From positions 1 through 5,236 of the forward strand of contig JAAYIB010000118.1 of the NCBI GenBank assembly GCA_012744295.1: a stretch of DNA of 5,236 nucleotides, given 5' to 3'. This document shows, piece after piece, positions 1 to 5,236 of this stretch. Origin of the DNA: Acholeplasmataceae bacterium (lineage in GTDB: Bacteria > Bacillota > Negativicutes > Acidaminococcales > Acidaminococcaceae). The number at the start of each line of letters is the position of its first letter. Position 1 is the first letter of the stretch. The notes beneath the pieces are model-generated. The model did not search any database. It was not told where the DNA came from and saw nothing but the letters and a program-made list of their open reading frames with translations. Made by a program: the position numbers and the translations under genes.

Positions 1-3000
1 AACAAAGCTTGTTCTGATCAATGGAAACGGCGAACTGCTTTATGAGGATTACGGAAGCAATGAAGGACGTCCTTTGGCTGTCGCCGTGTCAGCCTTAAAA
101 AAAGTTTATGATAGTCTAAGTAAGGATTCCTATATTGCATACGCTGGTGTAACCGGCTACGGCGAGAAAATGGTGCAGACCGCGCTGCAGGCGGATATGG
201 GCGAAGTGGAAACAGTCGCGCACTATCGTGCCGCGGAAACCTTCCTGCCCGGAGCCTCCTTTGTGATTGACATCGGCGGACAGGACATGAAGAGTTTTAT
301 CGTCAAAGACGGCGTCATTGACTCAATTATGCTGAACGAAGCCTGTTCATCGGGCTGCGGCTCCTTTATAAGCAATTTTGCCAATTCGCTGGGACTGTCG
401 GTAGGGGAATTTGCCAAGGCAGCGATTATGGCCAAAAGTCCTGTCGACCTCGGCACGCGCTGTACGGTTTTTATGAACTCGAAGGTTAAGCAGGCCCAAA
501 AGGAAGGCGCCGGAGTTGCCGACATATCTGCCGGAATTGCGGTATCCGTAATCAAAAACGCCTTGTTCAAGGTAATACGCGTCAAGAACACCGAGGACCT
601 CGGTCAGAAGATTGTCGTCCAGGGCGGAACCTTTTACAACGACGCTGTCTTAAGGGCCTTGGAAAAGATATTGAAATGCGAGGTAACCAGGCCCGACATC
701 TCAGGTCTCATGGGTGCCTACGGCATGGCACTGCTCGCACTCGAAGCGGCACCGGCCGGCAGCCGTTCAAAAATCCTACCGGCGGAGGAAGTTTCCTCCT
801 TCTCACTGCAGCGCAAAAGCTACCGCTGCGGCATCTGCGGCAACCACTGCATGATTACTTCACTCTCTTTTTCCAACGGGCAAAAATACCAGACCGGCAA
901 CAGGTGTGAACGCGGCCTCGGCCGCTCCTTGCCGGATGACATGGTGCCGAGTCTGTACGCTTTCAAGCTGAAAAGAGTTTTCGATTACCGGCCGCTTCCC
1001 GCCGACAAGGCGTACCGGGGCGAGATAGGAATTCCCAGAGTTCTGAACATGTACGAGGATTATCCTTTCTGGTTTACCTTTTTTACACGCCTCGGCTACG
1101 CCGTAACCTTGTCGGACAAATCCTCTCGCCGCCTCTACGAAAAAGGTCTTGAAACAATACCGTCTGATTCCCTTTGCTATCCGGCGAAAATGGCACACGG
1201 CCATATCCTTAACCTCGTAGAAAAGGGTGTCACTAAGATTTTCTATCCGTGCATTCCCTACAACCTGAAGGAAGATCCTGCGGCCGATAACCACTACAAC
1301 TGTCCGGTAGTCACTTCCTATGCCGAAAACATCCGCGCAAATATGAAGGTGCTCACCGAAAAACAGATAAAGTTCCTCCAGCCCTTCCTGCCGTTGGACA
1401 ACCCGACCAGAATGGTTAAAAGGCTTACCGAAGAGCTTGCCGCAGAAAATATTACCGTACATGAAATAAGCGAAGCGGTCAAAGCTGCCTATGACGAACT
1501 TAAAGCCTACAAAAATGCTGTCAGGCACGAAGGTGAACGCGTACTCACGTACATGCGGAAGCACAAGCTTCAGGGAATAGTGCTTGCCGGACGCCCCTAC
1601 CATATCGACCCGGAACTTAACCACGGACTGCCTGAGCTCCTGCAGTCATACGGCCTTGCGGTACTTTCCGAAGACGCGGTCAGCCATCTAAATAAAGCAC
1701 CGCGGACCATCAGAGTCATGGACCAATGGACCTATCACTCCAGACTTTATGCAGCCGCCTTCTTTGTCACCGAGCACGAAGACCTGCAAATGCTCCAGCT
1801 AAACTCGTTCGGCTGCGGCCTCGACGCCATAACCATGGACCAGGTAAAAGAAATCCTCGAGACAGGTCACAAAATCTACACTGCCATCAAACTCGACGAA
1901 ATCAACAATCTTGGCGCGGCCAGAATTCGCATACGTTCTCTGCTGGCGGCTCTTAAAGCTCGCCGCAGCACAATTTCGATTTCACCCGCACCAAGGGCCT
2001 GCAATTATTGGCCTGCTTTCAAAAAAGCTGACAGAAAGACACACACCATAATCGCGCCGCAGATGTCACCCATCCATTTCCAATTCTTAGCTGCAGCCAT
2101 GCAAGGTTCGGGCTACAACTTAGTAATACCGCCGCTGCCGGACAGGCACGCGGTCGACCTTGGCCTGCGCTTTGTTCATAATGACTGCTGTTATCCCTCC
2201 ATCGTCACAATCGGGCAAATTCTGCAGGAGCTGCTATCGGGGAAATACGAGAAAGGCTCGGTCTCCGTGCTTTTGTTCGAATCCGGAGGCGGCTGCAGAG
2301 CCACCAACTATGTCGCCCTGATGAGAAAGTCCCTTAAAGATATCGGCAGGCCCGAAGTACCTGTCTTCTCGCTTTCCGGCAAGGACACCGGCGAGTTCAA
2401 GGTTTCGCTCGGCCTGATGGACAAGCTCCTGATGGCAATAACCTACGGCGACCTTTTGCTTCGCGTCGTGCAGCGCGTTCGACCTTATGAGATACAGCCG
2501 GGCTCGGCTGATGCCCTTTATGAAAAATGGTCGAAGAAATGCGCCGCAGACCTTGTCAATGGCAAACGCTGGCAATTTAAAACTAATATTTTTGGCATCG
2601 TCAGAGATTTCGACAATCTTCCCTTACAGGCTGACGAAACTAAACCCAAAGTCGGCCTTGTTGGCGAAATCCTTGTAAAATACCATGCGCTCGCAAACGG
2701 CAACATCGTTCAGACCCTTGAACAGGAGGGCGCGGAAGTAATAATTCCCGACCTCATAAACTTTTTCCTGTATACAGCCTATGACGACTGCGTAAAATAC
2801 AAACTCCTTGCCGGTTCTTTTGCGGACAAGCTAAAATCAAAAGTCTTCATCGGTATTATCGAACAATATCGTGCGACGCTGGAAAAAGCCCTCGACAGCA
2901 GCAAAAACTTCCACCCGCCGGAATCGCTGCAAGAGCTTGTCGCTCTTGCCCGCGGGCATGTTTCGCTGGGCAACATTACCGGCGAAGGCTGGCTGCTCAC

Positions 3001-3235
3001 TGCCGAGATGATTTCCTTAATCAAAAGCGGCATCAACAACATTGTCTGCCTGCAGCCATTCGGCTGTCTGCCGAACCACATCGTAGGCAAGGGAATGATT
3101 CGCGAGCTCCTGCACGCCTATCCACAGGCCAACATCGTGCCTATTGACTGCGATGCGGGCGCAAGCGAAGTAAACCAGCTCAACAGAATCAAGCTGATGC
3201 TGGCAGTAGCTTTCGAGAAAATCAAGCAAACATAA
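1..3235 (+). CDS. Giant 2-hydroxyacyl-CoA dehydratase activase-type Fe-S protein (ASKHA + DUF2229 + dehydratase-like), 5' partial
   Basis: The reading frame is open from base 2, so the gene starts outside the window; TTG 74 is internal. Residues here count from base 2 (1077 visible). The opening TKLVLINGNGELLYEDY resembles the end of an ASKHA phosphate-1 loop. VTGYGE (about 50-55), VIDIGGQDMK (88-97) and QGGTFYNDAVLRAL (207-220) fit the BcrAD/BadFG/HgdC ATPase fold. C115 (NEACSSGCGSF) and C154 (LGTRCTVF) lie 39 apart, as the cluster-bridging cysteines of HgdC do from memory. A linker C276-x2-C-x3-C-x18-C302 follows. A DUF2229-like domain starts near 343 with C392, C417 and C434. GIVLAGRPYHIDPELNHGLP is at 525-544. 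A dehydratase-like part runs from about 680 (C729, C730, C765), and a last segment from 882 ends with QPFGCLPNHI and C1016, C1022, C1050. Known for the family: ATP-driven one-electron transfer to a dehydratase-type cluster. Full-length relatives have about 1400 residues, often with two activase domains, so one may lie upstream. The substrate is unknown and no dehydratase subunit genes adjoin. Family assignment is firm; the reaction is not. Confidence 0.9.
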   Translation, partial: TKLVLINGNGELLYEDYGSNEGRPLAVAVSALKKVYDSLSKDSYIAYAGVTGYGEKMVQTALQADMGEVETVAHYRAAETFLPGASFVIDIGGQDMKSFIVKDGVIDSIMLNEACSSGCGSFISNFANSLGLSVGEFAKAAIMAKSPVDLGTRCTVFMNSKVKQAQKEGAGVADISAGIAVSVIKNALFKVIRVKNTEDLGQKIVVQGGTFYNDAVLRALEKILKCEVTRPDISGLMGAYGMALLALEAAPAGSRSKILPAEEVSSFSLQRKSYRCGICGNHCMITSLSFSNGQKYQTGNRCERGLGRSLPDDMVPSLYAFKLKRVFDYRPLPADKAYRGEIGIPRVLNMYEDYPFWFTFFTRLGYAVTLSDKSSRRLYEKGLETIPSDSLCYPAKMAHGHILNLVEKGVTKIFYPCIPYNLKEDPAADNHYNCPVVTSYAENIRANMKVLTEKQIKFLQPFLPLDNPTRMVKRLTEELAAENITVHEISEAVKAAYDELKAYKNAVRHEGERVLTYMRKHKLQGIVLAGRPYHIDPELNHGLPELLQSYGLAVLSEDAVSHLNKAPRTIRVMDQWTYHSRLYAAAFFVTEHEDLQMLQLNSFGCGLDAITMDQVKEILETGHKIYTAIKLDEINNLGAARIRIRSLLAALKARRSTISISPAPRACNYWPAFKKADRKTHTIIAPQMSPIHFQFLAAAMQGSGYNLVIPPLPDRHAVDLGLRFVHNDCCYPSIVTIGQILQELLSGKYEKGSVSVLLFESGGGCRATNYVALMRKSLKDIGRPEVPVFSLSGKDTGEFKVSLGLMDKLLMAITYGDLLLRVVQRVRPYEIQPGSADALYEKWSKKCAADLVNGKRWQFKTNIFGIVRDFDNLPLQADETKPKVGLVGEILVKYHALANGNIVQTLEQEGAEVIIPDLINFFLYTAYDDCVKYKLLAGSFADKLKSKVFIGIIEQYRATLEKALDSSKNFHPPESLQELVALARGHVSLGNITGEGWLLTAEMISLIKSGINNIVCLQPFGCLPNHIVGKGMIRELLHAYPQANIVPIDCDAGASEVNQLNRIKLMLAVAFEKIKQT

Positions 3236-3243
3236 GCCAAAGT

Positions 3244-3297
3244 AAAAAGGGTCTGTCGCAAACAGGTTTTACAAACTGTTTGCGACAGACCCTTTTT
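3244..3297. terminator. Bidirectional intrinsic terminator between convergent genes
   Basis: Two perfectly complementary 22-base arms (3244-3265 and 3276-3297) flank a 10-base loop. The core is a 17-bp stem containing GGGTCTGTCGCAAACAG, followed by T6 on the plus strand and T5 on the minus strand. It begins 8 bases after the stop of the giant activase gene and ends 6 bases before the stop of the HlyIII-like gene. It can therefore terminate both convergent transcripts. The long perfect stem is also what a dispersed hairpin repeat would look like, but placement and U-tracts fit a terminator best. Confidence 0.93.
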
Positions 3298-3303
3298 TAT
3301 CCG

Positions 3304-3927
3304 TTAAACCGGCACCGGCAGAACATAATAAACTACGGCAATAAACTGCGATACACTACCTGCCAAAACAAACAAGTGCCAGATTGCGTGATTATAAGGA
3401 AACCTTTTCATCAGGTAAAAGATTGCGCCGAAACTGTAAAACAGTCCGCCGGCAATTAACCACACAATCCCTGCTACATCAAGCCTCTCCAGCATCGGTT
3501 TGACACATAAGATAATAAGCCACCCCATTAAAATATAACACAAGGTCGACAGCTTACGAAACCTCTGTACATAGAAGATCGTCAATACAACGCCCAAAAT
3601 AGCTAAACCCCAGACAATTCCAAGCAACGTCCACCCCAACCAGCCATGAAGGATTATCAAAGCGAACGGAGTGTAGGTCCCTGCAATTAACAAATAGATT
3701 GCAGAATGGTCAAGGATTTTGAACAAATATTTCAATCTTTCATTGCGAAAACTATGATACAACGTGGAAGTCAGATACATCAGCACCAAAGTAGTTCCGT
3801 AAATGCTGAAACTGACGACATGCCACAAACTGCCGTACCGGAATGCCAGGGCAACGAGCAGATAAAGACCAATAGCCGCAACAACGGTGCCAATCCCATG
3901 TGTGACGGCATTCAATCTCTCTTCCAT
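3304..3927 (-). CDS. HlyIII/PAQR-family seven-helix integral membrane protein
   Basis: The product is 207 residues, the usual size for bacterial hemolysin III-like (YqfA/YplQ-type) proteins. About seven hydrophobic segments are visible (roughly 12-30, 37-57, 73-92, 97-119, 127-145, 152-172, 183-203). Family signatures are E3-N6-THG near the N-terminus, LYHS with H58, DHSAIYLLIAGTYTPF starting at D73, and HAIWH with H180 and H184. H58, H180 and H184 correspond to the metal-ligand histidines of PAQR proteins. A later histidine common in relatives is Q194 here (GSVSQF). The start at 3927 is chosen because AGGAGGTG lies 7 bases upstream and family similarity begins at MEERLNAVTHG. The frame stays open upstream to a further ATG at 3981, but those 18 residues look unrelated. 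The biochemical role of bacterial members is poorly defined; despite the name, haemolysis cannot be assumed. The gene shares a strand with the exonuclease gene 139 bases upstream and ends at the shared terminator. Confidence 0.92.
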   Translation of the reverse strand: MEERLNAVTHGIGTVVAAIGLYLLVALAFRYGSLWHVVSFSIYGTTLVLMYLTSTLYHSFRNERLKYLFKILDHSAIYLLIAGTYTPFALIILHGWLGWTLLGIVWGLAILGVVLTIFYVQRFRKLSTLCYILMGWLIILCVKPMLERLDVAGIVWLIAGGLFYSFGAIFYLMKRFPYNHAIWHLFVLAGSVSQFIAVVYYVLPVPV

Positions 3928-3934
3928 AGAGCCA

Positions 3935-3942
3935 CACCTCCT
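3935..3942 (-). promoter_or_regulatory. Ribosome binding site that fixes the HlyIII-like start
   Basis: On the minus strand this reads AGGAGGTG, a near-perfect anti-16S match, 7 bases before ATG 3927. It lies inside the longer open frame that begins at 3981, so it argues for the 207-residue product. Confidence 0.88.
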
Positions 3943-4032
3943 AAAACACGAAAGGCCTGTCTGCAAATTTAAACAGGGCACAAAGCCTTGATATTTATTG
4001 TAAATAAAAAACTTCTCCTGCTATGTTGTTCA

Positions 4033-4061
4033 GTTATAAGGTTTCTCGCAACAACCGCCAA
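4033..4061 (-). promoter_or_regulatory. Candidate sigma-A promoter for the HlyIII-like gene
   Basis: On the minus strand TTGGCG (4056-4061) is followed by a 17-base spacer and TATAAC (4033-4038), 4/6 and 5/6 matches to the consensus. It sits just downstream of the exonuclease stop codon. Transcription would start near 4026, giving a leader of about 100 bases before ATG 3927. Read-through from the exonuclease gene is an alternative or additional source, because I see no strong terminator between them. Confidence 0.45.
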
Positions 4062-4066
4062 GCATT

Positions 4067-4645
4067 TTAAAAAAGTGCTCCCTGCGGAGCAATCTTTCCA
4101 ATGTTTAACTTGTAATGCCTCGACATCTCTTCAAAAGAAGCGAATCCGGATTCCTCCCCTGCCCGCAATAACAGCATGGCACACGCACGGGAGTCCTCCA
4201 AGGCGTCATGATGCCTGAAGGAAAACCCGATACGCCGAGCAAGGAGATCAAGCCGATAGCTTGGCAAGCCCGGCCAAACCGACTTGCTGATGAGCCAGCT
4301 GCAAACGTAATTTATTGCAGGATAGCCTATGCCGTACATATCTAAAACAGCCTTGAGCACCTTGATGTCAAACGCTGCATAATGTGCCGCCACCATTCTT
4401 CCCTCGATTCTATGTTCAACCTCAGTCCAGATTTCTGCAAAAGACGCGGCTTTTTCGACCATTTTCGGCGTGATGCCGTTCACCTCGATGTTCGCAGCAT
4501 CAAAAACCATGCCCTTAGGTTTTACCAGTGAGTAATATTCGTCCTTAATTATGTTATTTTCAACCGCAACGAGTCCAACCGAGCAAACGCTCGCCGGATC
4601 AGCGTTCGCAGTTTCAAAGTCAAGCGCGACAAAATTCAAGTTCAT
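4067..4645 (-). CDS. DEDDh (DnaQ-like) 3'-5' exonuclease domain protein
   Basis: A 192-residue protein consisting almost entirely of one RNase T/DnaQ-type exonuclease domain. Exo I is FVALDFETAN with D9 and E11. Exo II is VAAHYAAFDIKVL with D93. Exo III is HHDALEDSRACAML with H146 and D151 in the H-x4-D spacing of the DEDDh class. All five expected metal/catalytic residues are present, so an active two-metal-ion nuclease is likely. Relatives act as stand-alone proofreading or DNA/RNA-trimming exonucleases; the substrate cannot be told from sequence. There is no C-terminal BRCT or polymerase domain: the chain ends at APQGALF. The frame extends upstream to ATG 4696, but that start overlaps the promoter -10 box and its extra residues lack family similarity. 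ATG 4645 is listed; TTG 4639 (MNFVALDFETAN, 190 residues) is a serious alternative because of ribosome-binding-site spacing. A UvrB- or polymerase-linked role is not supported by the neighbours. Confidence 0.92.
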   Translation of the reverse strand: MNLNFVALDFETANADPASVCSVGLVAVENNIIKDEYYSLVKPKGMVFDAANIEVNGITPKMVEKAASFAEIWTEVEHRIEGRMVAAHYAAFDIKVLKAVLDMYGIGYPAINYVCSWLISKSVWPGLPSYRLDLLARRIGFSFRHHDALEDSRACAMLLLRAGEESGFASFEEMSRHYKLNIGKIAPQGALF

Positions 4646-4653
4646 TTCCTCCC
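4637..4653 (-). promoter_or_regulatory. Ribosome binding site and ambiguous ATG/TTG start of the exonuclease gene
   Basis: On the minus strand GGGAGG (4648-4653) is only 2 bases from ATG 4645 but 8 bases from the in-frame TTG at 4639. The normal 5-9 base spacing favours TTG; codon strength favours ATG. Family members commonly begin M-N/D-FVA-x-DFETAN, which also fits TTG. The two choices differ by two residues. Confidence 0.6.
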
Positions 4654-4676
4654 GAAACAATTCCTGTGCAGTACCT

Positions 4677-4705
4677 ATTATACTACGGCCACGCAAGAAT
4701 GTCGC
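4677..4705 (-). promoter_or_regulatory. Sigma-A-type promoter of the exonuclease gene
   Basis: On the minus strand GCGACA (4700-4705) is followed by a 17-base spacer and a perfect TATAAT (4677-4682). The predicted transcription start is near 4670, giving a leader of about 25-30 bases with GGGAGG in it. This position rules against translation from the upstream ATG at 4696. Confidence 0.65.
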
Positions 4706-4776
4706 CTTTTCTGTGCAGCATCACGTGTCAAGGCAGCAACTGCCAATCTCGCGATAAAAGAGAATACCCCCGCATC

Positions 4777-4800
4777 TGCTCCCCAAAAACTAAACCAATA
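4777..4800 (+). repeat. Candidate left terminal inverted repeat of the IS3-family element
   Basis: The stretch TGCTCCCCAAAAACTAAACC followed by AATA begins with the terminal TG typical of the family and has the C-run/A-run pattern seen in many IS3-family ends. Assignment rests on remembered family resemblance only, because the matching right repeat is not in the window. Confidence 0.4.
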
Positions 4801-4816
4801 GAGATGTTAGTCACGA

Positions 4817-4827
4817 TATGCTAAAAT
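4817..4827 (+). promoter_or_regulatory. Candidate extended -10 promoter for the transposase genes
   Basis: TATGCTAAAAT matches the extended -10 pattern TRTGnTATAAT with one mismatch in the hexamer. No convincing -35 box lies 16-18 bases upstream, which is tolerable for extended -10 promoters. The predicted start near 4834 leaves a very short leader before GGAG at 4836-4839. Confidence 0.4.
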
Positions 4828-4847
4828 GAAAAAATGGAGTGATTAAC

Positions 4848-5236
4848 ATGAAAAAAAGATTTAGCGAAGAGCAGATAATCAAGATTCTTAAAGAACATAA
4901 GGCCGGCAAGAAGGCAACAGATCTCATCCGCGAGCACAACATCAGCGAGCAGACCTTTTACCGCTGGAAAAGCAAGTACGGCGGCATGGAAGTCAGTGAG
5001 GCAAAAAGATTGAAGCAGCTGGAAGATGAAAACCGACGTCTCAAAGGGCTTGTAGCCGACCTCACGCTGGACAACCATATATTAAAGGATATAATTTCAA
5101 AAAACGCCTACAGTCTGCCGACAAGCGTAAAATTGCAGCAGAGATTCAAGCAAAGTACGAGATTAGCGAACGCAGGGCGTGCAGGCTTCGCGGAATTAAT
5201 CGCAGCAGCAAGAGATGCATTTCAAACAACTACGAA
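4848..5236 (+). CDS. IS3-family transposase OrfA (HTH plus leucine zipper), 3' end outside window
   Basis: ATG 4848 is preceded by GGAG (4836-4839) at an 8-base spacing. The first 46 residues form the IS3 OrfA helix-turn-helix domain (FSEEQIIKILKEHKAG, then ISEQTFYRWKSKYGG), which binds the element's terminal repeats. Residues 51-82 form a coiled coil with leucines at 58, 65, 72 and 79, the zipper used for OrfA/OrfAB multimerisation. Family similarity ends at about S84-K85, exactly at the slippery site. The zero frame then stays open for at least 44 more codons to the window edge, with unfamiliar residues, so the stop is not seen. OrfA proteins usually stop near the shift site, so the tail may be a non-conserved overlap. 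OrfA alone usually regulates, while the shifted OrfAB fusion carries out transposition. Family identity is clear. Confidence 0.9.
   Translation, partial: MKKRFSEEQIIKILKEHKAGKKATDLIREHNISEQTFYRWKSKYGGMEVSEAKRLKQLEDENRRLKGLVADLTLDNHILKDIISKNAYSLPTSVKLQQRFKQSTRLANAGRAGFAELIAAARDAFQTTT
5099..5105 (+). promoter_or_regulatory. A AAA AAC slippery heptamer for programmed -1 frameshifting
   Basis: In the orfA frame the codons read TCA AAA AAC, giving the canonical X XXY YYZ heptamer. A one-base backward slip continues as AAA AAA CGC CTA, which is precisely the frame encoding the OrfB N-terminal region. A weak possible downstream stem (TCTGC 5114-5118 with GCAGA 5138-5142) starts 8 bases after the heptamer. 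No strong stimulatory structure is evident by eye. Confidence 0.82.
5099..5236 (+). CDS. IS3-family transposase OrfB (N-terminal start only), expressed by -1 frameshift
   Basis: This is the -1 frame relative to orfA, open from 5030 (after TGA 5027-5029) to the window edge. From the slip site it reads KKRLQSADKRKIAAEIQ, then YEISERRACRLRGINRSS. The SERRACRL-x-G-x-xRS pattern is the hallmark of the helix-turn-helix region at the start of IS3 OrfB, ahead of the rve/DDE catalytic core. The catalytic DDE residues lie beyond the window. No ATG or GTG with a ribosome binding site is visible close upstream; ATT 5081 is a conceivable weak start. Production as an OrfAB fusion through the heptamer is therefore the likeliest route. 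Whether the element is intact cannot be judged. Confidence 0.85.

Larger units (their letters stand above)
4777..5236 (+). mobile_element. IS3-family insertion sequence, left part only
   Basis: The segment carries the beginning of an IS3-type orfA/orfB pair with a slippery heptamer between them, and continues past the window edge. The left boundary is inferred: TGCTCCCCAAAAACTAAACC from 4777 resembles the TG-starting, CCCCAAAA-containing ends common in IS3-family elements. A boundary a few bases further left is possible. The right end and target duplication are outside the window, so the boundary and completeness cannot be confirmed. The insertion lies upstream of, and divergent from, the exonuclease gene. 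Confidence 0.75.

Noticed and set aside
223..591. Open frame of 122 codons on the minus strand
   Set aside because: Antisense to the ASKHA motifs of the activase domain; no family resemblance.
860..1624. Open frame of 254 codons on the minus strand
   Set aside because: It lies wholly inside and opposite the giant activase gene, whose frame carries clear conserved motifs there. The antisense product shows no recognisable domain.
3706..3972. Open frame of 88 codons on the plus strand
   Set aside because: Antisense to the conserved N-terminal half of the HlyIII-like gene; low-complexity polar product without a recognisable domain.
4061..4079. Near-palindrome AGCATTTTAAAAAAGTGCT at the exonuclease stop
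   Set aside because: The stem is almost all A/T, has a bulge and a tiny loop, and lacks a following U-tract, so it is not a credible terminator.
4732..4744. Small inverted repeat GGCAG-CAA-CTGCC
   Set aside because: Only 5 bp with no U-tract and no link to a promoter; expected by chance in an intergenic stretch.
4821..5078. Open frame of 85 codons on the minus strand
   Set aside because: Antisense shadow of the orfA helix-turn-helix and zipper region.
1..5236. CRISPR arrays, tRNA or rRNA genes, defence or toxin-antitoxin modules
   Set aside because: No spaced direct repeats, cloverleaf-like segments or rRNA stretches were seen, and every substantial coding region is explained by the five genes listed.

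Overview
The window looks like ordinary chromosomal DNA from an anaerobic Firmicute. A Negativicutes/Sporomusa-like host is my guess, not something the sequence proves. The reasons are strong GGAGG-type ribosome binding sites, mid-range GC content, and a very large 2-hydroxyacyl-CoA dehydratase activase-type iron-sulfur protein of the kind found mainly in strict anaerobes.

Layout. Positions 1-3235 (+) hold the 3' part, 1077 visible codons, of one giant gene that starts upstream of the window. It encodes an ATP-binding ASKHA activase domain, a four-cysteine linker, a DUF2229-type domain, and further dehydratase-like segments. A perfect 22-bp inverted repeat with U-tracts on both strands (3244-3297) separates it from a convergent gene on the minus strand. 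That gene (3304-3927) encodes a seven-helix HlyIII/PAQR membrane protein. Upstream of it on the same strand lies a DEDDh (DnaQ-like) 3'-5' exonuclease gene (4067-4645), and each of the two has a plausible sigma-A-type promoter. At the right edge (about 4777-5236, +) is the left part of an IS3-family insertion sequence: a candidate left end, an extended -10 promoter, orfA, a textbook A AAA AAC slippery heptamer, and the start of orfB in the -1 frame. The element runs off the window.

How the genes relate. The giant protein presumably uses ATP hydrolysis to drive low-potential electron transfer through several cysteine/Fe-S sites. No partner dehydratase subunits, CoA-transferase or electron carrier gene is visible beside it, so its substrate cannot be read from context. 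The HlyIII-like and exonuclease genes share a strand but have no obvious functional link. The IS element is an independent mobile gene set inserted upstream of the exonuclease gene.

I found no convincing new multi-gene system. The points most worth a second look are the architecture and cysteine inventory of the giant activase protein and the programmed-frameshift signal of the IS element. No gap without a gene exceeds about 200 bases.
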